NCBI GenBank assembly: GCA_037447605.1
Contig: CM074810.1
Span: 2,700,796 to 2,732,887, forward strand
Direction: 5' to 3'
Length of the DNA: 32,092 bases
Origin: Zygnema circumcarinatum
Taxonomy: Eukaryota > Streptophyta > Zygnematophyceae > Zygnematales > Zygnemataceae
Position numbers and translations under genes: made by a program. The notes under the pieces were generated by a model, which was not told the DNA's origin, made no database searches, and worked only from the letters and a program-made list of their open reading frames with translations. This document shows positions 1-8,583 of the stretch, one piece after another. The stretch's first letter is position 1. Every line of letters begins with the position of its first letter.

Positions 1-842
1 CTGTGTGCTCTTGTTCCGTCATTTATTTTGCCGTTCTGCCCAACTATAGTCAATTCAGCCTTTTTCTCTTCCCTTTTTTCTTTTCAAAACATTAATATAC
101 CTAATTGGATTTAAAAATAAAATAAACAGAGTGAATAATACTCCATAATTTGACATTTCTGTTTCATTTCTCAAAAAAAACAAAATAAGAAAGAAAGAAT
201 GGGGTATTTTAATGTGGAGCCTGAAACTGCTCTCTCCTCAGCAACCCAAATAAGCCGAAACAGTGCTGGTCACATGCATCAAATATCAGTAAAAAAATTT
301 GACTGAAACTGTTACAAGCCCCATTATCACGGAACTTCAACAGAAACAGTCACATAGAACCACAACGATGTGCCCTCAACCCATGTCCATGCTCCATTAC
401 ATCCACACACGAGCGTTTCCGTGCACACGAACAACCAGTAACCAGTTCCGTTACGCGTTCCATTAAACCGGACAGTTTCCATAAAATCTGGAGCATGTAA
501 CCTGTAGTTTTTGTCCCTCTTTTTGCCAATTGCGACAAATTTCCGAATCGAAATTCTGGCGAGCCTTGAAGCTCGCCATCATCATGGAAAGACAATTATT
601 GCTCCTCCGTCGTCTGCGGAGCCTACGCAGTCACATGCTCCAGTTCCGACGAACTTCCGTTCCGTAAAACACAAAGCGGCAATTGACCACCTGCATGGAT
701 CGACCGCCTCCATGCACGCATGCATACTGACGTGGCAGCCGTAACCCATGCAGCCGTTCAATTGCCCCCGTGACCTATCCGTACACTTCACATTCTATCC
801 ACATTCTTAGGGTTTAAGAAGAGGGTTCAGGAGCCCATTTTC
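1..842. other. Intergenic 3' flank of F-box/kelch gene A
   Basis: I see no convincing coding sequence here. The first 340 bases are A/T-rich and lie beyond the 3' end of the leftward F-box/kelch gene. Around 700-770 there are CATGCA-type (RY) words next to a TGACGTGGCA box, the same word classes that form the tandem array at 7055-7248. A short TTAGGGTTTAAG telomere-like word lies near 808. The small open frames overlap on both strands and show no protein-like composition. Confidence 0.6.
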
Positions 843-2123
843 TTAAGCTCGGAGAATCGCACCAATTGGGGTACTAGTCTGCTGCGAGTCCACCACCATG
901 GAGTCCACCTTCCACGAGTTTTCCTCCTCTGGGCTTAAAACGTGGAGCAGGATTCCACCTCCCCTTCCGGCCCTTGCAACCGGCGACTCAATGACCCCCA
1001 ATTTGCCGCCCTTGAGCCCAAAAATGCGGAAAGTTTGCTTCCACAAATGATGGGGGGCGGCTCCCGAACTGACTCCATGTGGCAAATTCACCAAATGTTC
1101 CCAACTGCAATCTTGAGCGTTGTGCCTGACTACCGTTGGAACCCATTCATTGGTCAAACTGAAATTTTGCGATTTTGCGACCGCATAGACCGTCCCCCCC
1201 AAAGTGGTCACCGACTGAACCACTTGCAAGGCCGACTGCCGGGCGGCAAAGGGCTCCACAGTGTGCCACTTGTCATCATCCACGTCGTACACGTGTGCAC
1301 GTTGGATCATTCCAGACGTCCCAATCACGTTCTGAACGAAGCAGACGGATTCCCCCAACGAGTAGGCGCCACCTGGCGTCTGCCACGCGTCCTGCGGAAC
1401 GTCCTTCCCCTCTCGCCACGTGGCCAGTATCGGATCCAGAATCTCCACAGATTTCGTAGCTCTGACGCCCTCGGATCCTGCGATGATGACGTGCCCAGAA
1501 TCGGATACGGCCACCATGGGCTGCAGTCTTCCTTGTCGCATGGGCGGCATCCGACGCCACGTGTACTGCCACGTGTCAAAGGCCCAGACCTCCTTGCTCA
1601 GATTGCGCCACGTGTCCCCTCCATCCCCGCCTCCGCCAATCAGCAGCAGCTGGGTCCCGACTCCGACGCAGGCGTACCCATGGAACGCCTCCCAGTTCCC
1701 CGTCATCTGCAACGGTAACGGCGGCATATAGCAGCTCTCGCCGCTCCCCAAATCGATCAGTTTGAACGCCAAATGGACTTCGCCGCCCAGTCTCCGCTCG
1801 CCAACGCAGACACACACGAGCTCGTCCACCAATCCCAGGCTGCCACGTGTCTCATGAAGCTCCTTAGAGGCCAGGGCCTGCCGCCACGTGTGACACGTCT
1901 GGCGGGCGGCAGAGCGCTGCACGAAGGGGACACGTGCCAGGCATTTTAGGGCGACCTCGTCAGGGAGCCCAGGAATGATGCCACGTGGCATATCGGACGG
2001 CTTAGAGGAGGAGGGGTCCGCCACGCTGGGCAGGGGGGGAGACGGCCGCGGGCGAGGGGCCTTGCGGGAGGGTCCACCAATGACTCGCTGACGCGTGGAG
2101 GCCTTCCCTCGGTTGGCCGCCAT
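843..2123 (-). CDS. F-box/kelch-repeat protein (copy A)
   Basis: This is an intronless frame of 426 residues. The N-terminal ~48 residues are basic and Pro/Ser-rich. An F-box follows, beginning IIPGLPDEVALKCLARVPF (about residues 49-90). The rest is kelch-like, with repeated hydrophobic-GG and W motifs, for example LLLIGGGG, VWAFDTWQYTWRR and YDVDDDKWHTVEPF. Plant proteins of this layout (the KMD/KFB class) bind SKP1 in SCF ubiquitin ligases and recruit targets through the propeller; the target here is unknown. The ATG at 2123 was chosen because upstream the frame runs into low-complexity Pro/Ser/Leu sequence from a pyrimidine-rich leader, and because the resulting N-terminus resembles that of copy B. 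An out-of-frame ATG lies about 27 bases upstream. The gene is clearly paralogous to 8580-10133 along its whole length. CACGTG occurs about nine times within the reading frame, often where the protein has Thr-Trp. Confidence 0.86.
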   Translation of the reverse strand: MAANRGKASTRQRVIGGPSRKAPRPRPSPPLPSVADPSSSKPSDMPRGIIPGLPDEVALKCLARVPFVQRSAARQTCHTWRQALASKELHETRGSLGLVDELVCVCVGERRLGGEVHLAFKLIDLGSGESCYMPPLPLQMTGNWEAFHGYACVGVGTQLLLIGGGGDGGDTWRNLSKEVWAFDTWQYTWRRMPPMRQGRLQPMVAVSDSGHVIIAGSEGVRATKSVEILDPILATWREGKDVPQDAWQTPGGAYSLGESVCFVQNVIGTSGMIQRAHVYDVDDDKWHTVEPFAARQSALQVVQSVTTLGGTVYAVAKSQNFSLTNEWVPTVVRHNAQDCSWEHLVNLPHGVSSGAAPHHLWKQTFRIFGLKGGKLGVIESPVARAGRGGGILLHVLSPEEENSWKVDSMVVDSQQTSTPIGAILRA

Positions 2124-2149
2124 TGGTCCACGTGGCAGGAGGCGCCAGC

Positions 2150-2610
2150 ATGGAGAGGGTGAGGGACCAGAGAAGGGAGGGAGGGAGAGGAAGATGGAAG
2201 AGAGGGAGTGGGAGGGAGGAGTGGGAGGGAATGGAAGGAGGGGGGGGGTGTTGGTGTGGGAAGTGAGGGGAGAGGAGGGTGAGTATGTGACAGACGGAAG
2301 GGTGGTGGGAGGGAGAGGGGGAAAGGGGTGAGGGAGAGGGAGAGAGAGAAAGGGGAGGGGGTGAGAAGGGAGAAGGGGGTAGGGACAGGGCGAGAGGGAG
2401 ATAGAGTGAAGGGTTGAGTGAAAGGAAGGGGGGAGAGTGAGAGGGGAGGGAGATGAAGAGAGAGGGAGGACGAGAGAGAAAGGGAGCGGAAGAGGAAGGA
2501 AGACGTAGGGAGAGGGAGGTAGAGAGAAGGGAGGGAGGGTAGGGGAGGGAGAGAGAGAGGGAGAAGGCGAAGGAGAGGGAGGGCGGGAGGGCGGGAGGGC
2601 GGGGGGGAGG
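2150..2610 (-). repeat. Pyrimidine-rich leader of gene A
   Basis: The plus strand is an almost pure GGGA/GAGA mixture, so the transcribed strand of gene A carries CT/CCCT-rich sequence just before its ATG. Translation gives only Ser/Pro/Leu low-complexity peptides. Comparable pyrimidine-rich leaders precede the starts of gene B and BASS and lie upstream of PPOX. It could be 5' UTR, core promoter or a leader intron; the sequence alone does not decide. Confidence 0.6.
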
Positions 2611-3786
2611 GTGGAGGGGCGGCACGTTTCGCGCGGTGGCGGGGGCGGCAGGAGGCCCCCCTGTGGGAGTGACGTCACGCCACCGCCGCGCAGCGGATCT
2701 GCTTTGTCGGCGGCAACCCTCTGCGCGCCGACAGGGCCAGCGGGCCCTGCCCAGGGCCGCGGGCAAGGTGAAACAAGGGAGAATATTCCCATCGTGGTCC
2801 GAAGGCAGAGAAATAAAATAATATAATCATGTATTCTGTGTCGTGGCACTCCTCCAATGGCCGAAGCTTCTAAAACATCACAAATATGATCCACATGCGT
2901 CCTTACGGGCAGGCTCGGAAAAACTAATTGGCATTTTTAGAACAGTCCTAGTCACGTGAATCGTATGGGCCGTACGGTCCACGTGGCAGACGGAGCAGCC
3001 GTCGGTTCGGGCCCACGATCCGGTCGGCAGCGAACTGGCGCCACGTGGCGGGCGAGCACTGGCTGCCTCAAGCCGCCGCCGACCAGGTGCGACCTGCCGA
3101 CATTTCCTACTGTTCCTCGTAAGTCGTACGGACAGCCGCCAACTGATGCCGGGCGGCCAGGGGCCCCCGGGGAAGCGACAAAATGTCGGTGCCCGTAGAC
3201 AAATGATTTTTGTCCCTACATTTTTTGCTGAACAGTAATGCTAAGTCGGGAAGTGAAAGAGAGCCAATAGCAGGAAGAAACGTGGCCCTGGTCATGTCAC
3301 GATTTTGTCGTGTTCGAGGAGTTTGGACCACTGGTGTCTTGTAAATAACGCCAGCCACCGACCACTATTTTGTCGTTGAGTAAAAGGTTGAAGCCACGTA
3401 GGACTGAGACTCCACGGATGTGGTGCCACGTATGCTAGACGACAAGATTTTACACGAGCGATCTGGAGGCCCAACAGGGAACGGCCAAAAATCAATTTTT
3501 TACTGTTCGCGAAACTGCCCGCGCTGATGACGTGGCATGTCGGCACGCGGCAACTGGCGGTCGGTGCAGGCCCTCCGGCGCGAGAAGTCGGTCAGGCGTG
3601 ACGTTACGTTATGTGACGTCAGCACGCAATCATGGGACCATGTGGTTTTGACTCTTTGCTAGCTACTTCTTTAGTCAATTCTGACTAAACTGTTTGGGGT
3701 TTAGGGTTTAGGGTTTTAGGGTTGTAGGATCGAGGGTTTTAAGGTTTGAGGTTGTTAGGTTTAGGAATAATTAGTTTTGGGTAGTG
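2611..3786. other. Intergenic region with G-boxes and telomere-like tract
   Basis: No gene is supported. The stretch contains perfect GCCACGTGGC-type G-boxes near 2979 and 3041, several CCGTAC/GTACGG words, and the word TTTTGTCGT near 3302 and 3367. At about 3695-3760 there is a degenerate GGTTTAGGG telomere-type tract. It borders the MITE that starts at 3793. Confidence 0.55.
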
Positions 3787-3792
3787 TTATTT

Positions 3793-4169
3793 CTATAGAT
3801 CCGTATGTATCAAACGCGTGTATTAATACACTGTATAATACATGCGTATTATACAACATTTTAAAAATACAGTGTATTTTTAATGTATTTAACGTATTTT
3901 TTTTATTTTCGTGGTTAGTTGAACAAAATTTGATTATAATATTGAAATTCCAGCACTTGCCAAGTCACGTCACTTGCCAAACACTCAACACGTGTGACTT
4001 GCTCCGTACACGTTCGTACACTCATTCCGTACATAATTTCCGTACGGGTCTATGTTCCGATTGTACGGCTGTTAACAGTTGCGTTAAGGTATTATACAGT
4101 GTATAATACAGTATTAATACTGTATTATACATTGTATCGAAGCTCAAAGTGTATAATACGGATCTATAG
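3793..4169. mobile_element. MITE with 14-bp TIR and TTATTT target duplication
   Basis: The first 14 bases (CTATAGATCCGTAT, 3793-3806) are the exact reverse complement of the last 14 (4156-4169). The element is flanked on both sides by TTATTT (3787-3792 and 4170-4175), read as a target-site duplication. The 377-bp A/T-rich interior has no transposase frame and holds short palindromes such as TGTATAATAC and GTATTAATAC near both ends. This is the structure of a non-autonomous DNA transposon. The superfamily is unassigned because the end placement is ambiguous by one base (the duplication could be 7 bp). Confidence 0.8.
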
Positions 4170-4810
4170 TTATTTCCATCCCTTTTTTGGATCAAAACAT
4201 CCCTTCTCGGCCGAGCAGATTTTGAAAAGGCTTAAAAACGGAAATGCTTTTTCCACACCTTTTTAAAATCGATACAACACCGTTTTCCGTCGGGCAGGTT
4301 GTATCTTACAAAAAAAAGGTCGAAACCCTAAAGAGTGCGTCCGCCTGCCACAAGCTGTACAGTACCCCCCCCCTAATATTTTCGCCATGGTTTCAGCAAA
4401 TATTGGGCGAAAATCTTGGAATTGGAAAATATAAGGAAGTCCGTGTTAACAATAGGCGGGCGGTATTATGTTAGAGTCCGACCTGCGGCCGTACTGTTTC
4501 TCTCTGTACGGAGGCGCATAGCCGCCCGGCGGGTCCTGTCGCGAGCTCCTATTGGTGCCCAACATTTAGCTACACGAGCTCCGATTGGTGCCGTACATAT
4601 ACCGTACAATTCAGTAATTTGATCCGTACTTGCCGTACAGCAGAATAGCGTGACCCATGGTCGAAATCCGTTTCGATTAACAGATTTTATATTGAAAACT
4701 AGGTAATACATTAACACAGAGTTACCGTACGAAAAGTTGTTTCCTCAAAATCAGGTCGAATTTCTTGGGTAACGCAAGTACTAGGGTGGAAAATATTAGG
4801 GGGGCGTACT
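4170..4810. other. Intergenic sequence up to the assembly gap
   Basis: No gene is supported. There are many CCGTAC/GTACGG words at 4480-4730. A near-repeat, GAGCTCC(t/g)ATTGGTGCC, occurs at about 4544 and 4577. The region upstream of the gap could contain 5' exons of the gene at 4911-6132, but I cannot show one. Confidence 0.45.
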
Positions 4811-4910
4811 NNNNNNNNNNNNNNNNNNNNNNNNNNNNNNNNNNNNNNNNNNNNNNNNNNNNNNNNNNNNNNNNNNNNNNNNNNNNNNNNNNNNNNNNNN
4901 NNNNNNNNNN
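4811..4910. other. Assembly gap (100 N)
   Basis: Exactly 100 undetermined bases, the conventional length for a scaffold gap of unknown size. Distances across it are therefore not reliable, and the gene resuming at 4911 is truncated at its 5' side by the gap. Confidence 0.99.
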
Positions 4911-5400
4911 GAGAGCAGAGAGTTTCTTCAGCCGTTTTGGGAGGCGACGAGGAGGCAGAGGGAGGGGTGGGAGAACATGCAGGTGAGAGTTTCATTTTGG
5001 CTTCCCCCTCTCTCTATCTCCTCTTTCTCTCCTCTTTCTCTCTCTCTGTGTCTCTCTCTCCCCCCTTGTCTCTCTCTCGCTCCCCTTCTTCCGCTAATTC
5101 CCCGTCTCTCTCCCTCTCTCCCATTCTCTCCCTCTCTCTCCTTCTCTCTCCCTCTCTCTCTCCTTCTCTCACTCTTCTCTTTCTCTCTCTCTGTGTGTGT
5201 CTCTCTCACTCCAGCCTTGTCTCTCTCTCGCTCCCCTTCTCTCGCTTTCTCCCCTTCTCTCTCTCTCCTTCTCTCTCTCTCTCTCTCTCCTCTCTCTCTC
5301 CTCTCTCTCTGTGTCTCTCTCTCTCCCCCATTGTCTCTCTCTCGCTCCCCTTCTCTCGCTTTCTCCCCTTCTTTCTCCCTCTCTCTCGCTTCTCTCTCTC

Positions 5401-5454
<54 letters not shown>

Positions 5455-6132
5455 CCCTGGCCCTCCTTCAATTATTAATATTTCTTATTCATCGTGGGTG
5501 GGTGTCATTGGGTCTGTCAGGAGACTCTTCTCGAAACAGCCGGTCTCACTTCTTCCGTAGAACAGTTCAAGACTGAAATTTTGTGGCACAATTTTCCGGA
5601 CAATTTCGTCTATTCCAAGCCATGGATCGACCGGGCAGAACGCAAAATCTTCTGCCAAGCGAGGCTCGTTCCTCAAGGCAAGTACAAACTTTCGGGCAGC
5701 GTTTGGCTGAAGCTAAAAAGTGCCGAAGCAGTGCATGCAGATCTTTCTCTATCTTCAGAAATCGACGAATCCGGTTCAGATGTGAACACCCCCCCGCAAG
5801 AAAAAACTGGAAACTACCTCGAACCAAAAACCAAGTTTTTGAGAGTGGCTGCGAGTGTGAACGAACGAATGTTCCAAAAAGCGCTCTCGAACTGCAGTGA
5901 AACTGTTCGAATTCGGTACGAAAAGACCGGAAAAAAGGTCAAATTTTTGGATGACAGAGTCGCAGACTCGGCCGTCGATTGGGTCGAATCGGACGTCGCA
6001 GTTTTGCCGTCGGAGGATGGGTCCGAGGTTCTATGTGTGCAGTCCCCAGTTGTGATGACGTCAGCAAGGGGCATGAACCCCCGGTTCGCGGGTATGCACT
6101 ATGTGAAGGTTTGGACAAACACGCCTGGATAG
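4911..6132 (+). CDS. Unidentified gene, 3' part (two exons, 5' lost in gap)
   Basis: The exons are 4911-4982 and 5521-6132. The first visible exon encodes 24 residues including FLQPFWEATRRQREGWENMQ and ends CAG|GTGAGA. The intron is CT-rich and ends GTCTGTCAG. The second exon, in phase 0, encodes 203 residues from ETLLETAGLTSSVEQF to a stop after MHYVKVWTNTPG. The composition is that of a folded soluble protein with many aromatic and charged residues (WHNFPDNFVYSKPW, then FLDDRVADSAVDWVESD). I see no membrane segment, signal peptide or catalytic motif that I recognise, and I assign no family. Support for coding is the 204-codon stop-free run and the in-phase splice junction. The gene lies between the two divergent F-box paralogues and upstream of F-box gene B on the same strand. 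The 5' extent is unknown. Confidence 0.62.
4998..5456 (+). repeat. CT-rich intronic array
   Basis: This (CTCTC)n/CTCCC mixture fills most of the intron of the unidentified gene. It includes a roughly 120-bp imperfect duplication (blocks sharing CTCGCTCCCCTTCTCTCGC) and ends in a pure CT run at about 5395-5452. It is on the sense strand, so it can extend the polypyrimidine tract of the acceptor at 5520. Confidence 0.85.
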
Positions 6133-7054
6133 GACATGCAGTAAAAAGCCTTTGCTGGAGAATAGCAGAAGTACAGAAAGTTTTTTTGGATAAATTTGCT
6201 GTCAAAAAAATCTGAGATTGATCTATTTATAAATCTTTTTTTCTATTTTTTTTAGTTGTTTTATAAATAGAAGGAGAGGCGGAGTGTGCTAAAATTTGGA
6301 GGATGTGAGAGTTTGGGGAAACAGTTACTGCAAAGGACGCAGTTGTAATTTTTTTTTTTTTTGCAGTTCCGTTGTGGCTGGGATCAACGGAACTGTAACA
6401 AACCTTCGCATGGAAACACTGTAACAGGACCAGTGAAGGGTTATTTGTGCAATAATTTGCCGTCAATTTCTGATTTTCTAGACTGATCTTATACCATACA
6501 AAACCCCAAAACCTGCATTTTTTCAAAGATTTGGAGAAATCTTTTATAGAAGGAATACCAAAACTAGGGGGCGGGATATCCAAAATGGGGGGGGGGATGC
6601 GTTATCCTAAAACTCATTTTGGTCGGATGGTTGCTGTGGACCATCTGTGGTTCAATTTATTTTGTAGAAAGATTGGAAAAAAGGAGAAAATGAATTGTAG
6701 AAACCGAATTTTCTTTTTCAATCATAAAGTTGAACCCTCTTCTTCGCCTGAGAGCCGGGATCGAAACCTTCTCCAGTTGCCCCTCAGCCCCGGACTGTCC
6801 GTACACTTTCTATGCACCAACGGACCAGTTTCCTTCACGCGTCGGTTCCATGCCAGTATCGTGGCGTGTAACTGAACTAGGTTGACATGGAGACGCATTC
6901 ACTAGTCAACCTCCGATTGACTTCGTTCCGTACAGTCCATACGTTCGAGATTTCAACTTCTCCCCCTTCACCCTCCCCTTCCAAAATTGCATAGAGCCAT
7001 AAAGGAGCAAATTTTCGATGTGGTGCTCCATGCACATAGCAATGGGCATGCCAG
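6133..7054. other. Intergenic region with A/T-rich inverted repeat
   Basis: No gene is supported. About 90 bases past the stop of the unidentified gene, TCTATTTATAAA (6222-6233) is repeated in inverted orientation at 6260-6271. This could form a 12-bp hairpin in the 3' UTR. Further right is a non-repetitive stretch with poly(T) and poly(G) runs. From 6780 on there are CCGTAC words. Confidence 0.5.
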
Positions 7055-7248
7055 CATGTGGAGATGCCACGTGGTCATGCATCCATGCATGCATGTGCAT
7101 GTGGAGATACCACGTGGTTTGCATCCATCCTTGCATGCATGTGCATGTGGAAATGCCCGGGTCATGCATCCATCCATGCATACATGCGCATGTGGAGATG
7201 CCACGTGGTCATGCATCCATCCACGCATGCATGTGCATGTGCATGTGC
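7055..7248. promoter_or_regulatory. Four-copy RY/G-box tandem array
   Basis: Four copies of a 43-46 bp unit start at 7055, 7098, 7144 and 7189. Each begins CATGTGGA(g/a)AT, continues through a G-box (CCACGTGG in copies 1, 2 and 4; degenerate CCCGGG in copy 3), and closes with CATGCATC and CATGCATG-type words. RY (CATGCA) is the known site of B3-domain factors and CACGTG that of bZIP/bHLH factors. Their pairing is a recognised composite in plant ABA and seed promoters. The array is about 1.3 kb upstream of F-box gene B. Function here is inferred. Confidence 0.6.
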
Positions 7249-8160
7249 CTTCCAAATTTAGTCAGTTCATCCCCATGTGGCCATCCGTTAACATCCAATG
7301 ACCACTCGCCACGTGCACAAAACATGATAAATGGTCAAAAGGCCCTGCAAGGTGCCAAGCAGATCAAAGACTCCGAACCTCCCCCCGAACCTCCCCCGAG
7401 CCTCCCACATGACCTCCCCGGTCAACTAAAAGGTTCTCCGCTGCCTCTCTCCTGCCCGATCACAACATTTTCATCCCCTCGGGCAGCCCCACAAACATTT
7501 CCGCCCCTGCCCTTACGAACCCCACAGGGCCCCAGCCGCCTGCGCCCGCTCCCGTGCGCGGCCGTCCGTACACGTTGTACGGACACAGGGGTGACCACAA
7601 ACTGGTCGCATGGTCCGTACAGGGACGTACGGTGACTAACGTCACTGTCTCAACCCGTACAGTACGAAAGTACGGCCGTACAGGGCCAATGGGGAGGCCC
7701 GCCGACCAGACTGGGCGAGGGAGAGGGAGACGGGCCTGGTTCTGAGGGGCAATTAATACTGTGGGAGAGAGAGACTCGGGAGGGAGAGAGCGGGGGAGGG
7801 GGAGAGAGGGGGAGGGGGAGAGGGAGAGAGAGGGGGAGGGAGAGAGAGGGGGAGGGAGAGAGGGGGGAAAAGAGGGAGGGAGGGGAAGGGAGTGAGAAGG
7901 GGGAGAGGTAGGGGAAGGGAGGGAGAGACGACGAGAGACGAGGGAGAGGAGAGGGAGAGAGAAGGAGAGGAGAGAGGAGAGGAGAGGAGAGGAGAGAAGA
8001 GAGAGCGAAGCGAGAGGAGGAGATGACACGTGGTGTTTGGGCTGAGCTGGATGGGGGTTAGAGAATAAGGAGGGAGGGAGAGAGGAGGGTAGGGAAAGGA
8101 TGGGAGGAGGTTGGGGGGAGGGAGGGAGACACAGTTCGTGCTCGCTTATGTAGTGGGATG
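7249..8160. other. Intergenic: GTACGG cluster and GA-rich tract
   Basis: No gene is supported. Between 7560 and 7690 the word CGTAC occurs about eight times in 130 bases, in both orientations (tccgtacacgttgtacgga and neighbours). From about 7760 to 8000 the plus strand is GGGA/GAGA-rich with little else; the frames through it give only Arg/Glu/Gly or Ser/Pro/Leu repeats. Confidence 0.55.
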
Positions 8161-8171
8161 CTCGGCCCTTG

Positions 8172-8568
8172 GTGGTGTCTCGCTCTCTCTCTTCCCCTCC
8201 TGTCTCTCTCCGCCTCCCTCCTTGTCTCTCTCCCACCCTGCGTCTCCCCGCTCTTGCCCTCGTGTCTCTTCCGCGATCTTGTCCCTCTTTTGTCTTCCCT
8301 CCCACCCTCGCTCACCTCCCCTCCTCTCTCTCTCCCTCTCCTTCTTTTCTCTCCTCTTCTTCCAGCACTCTCTAGCGTCCCGTCGTTCCTCTGCACTCCC
8401 TCCCTTCTTGCCTCCCTCCCTCTCCCTCCTCCCTCCCTCCCTCTCCCTCCTCGCTCCATCTCCATCCCTTTCCCTGTCTCTCCCTCTCCTTTTCCTTCCA
8501 GCTTTCCCCCTTCCCTCCGCCCTCTCCCACTCCTTCCTCCCCTCCCCCCTCCCCCCTCCCTCGCCCCC
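8172..8568 (+). repeat. Pyrimidine-rich leader of gene B
   Basis: CT/CCCT-rich sequence on the sense strand runs directly up to the start region of F-box gene B. It is the positional counterpart of the leader of copy A. Frames through it are Ser/Leu/Pro low-complexity and not credible as protein. Several ATGs occur upstream in it (8158, 8169), so if transcribed in full, scanning ribosomes would meet upstream starts. Confidence 0.6.
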
Positions 8569-8583
8569 ATGACCTTGAAATGA
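8569..8583 (+). CDS. Minimal uORF (MTLK) overlapping the gene B start
   Basis: ATG ACC TTG AAA TGA at 8569-8583 is a complete four-codon frame. Its stop codon overlaps the main ATG of F-box gene B (8580) as ATGA. If both are on the mRNA, a ribosome that terminates here is positioned on the main start codon. The coupling is inferred from position only; no expression evidence is available. Confidence 0.4.
   Translation: MTLK

Noticed and set aside
2124-2894. N-terminal extension of F-box gene A by 257 residues
   Set aside because: The frame is open only because the pyrimidine-rich leader has no stops. The peptide is Ser/Pro/Leu low-complexity and copy B has no counterpart.
6745-6800. tRNA-like T-arm word (GGTTTCGATCCC on the minus strand)
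   Set aside because: The stem does not pair properly and no acceptor, D or anticodon arm fits around it.
7055-7248. CRISPR-like array
   Set aside because: The repeats are contiguous and variable without unique spacers, in a eukaryotic context with spliced genes.
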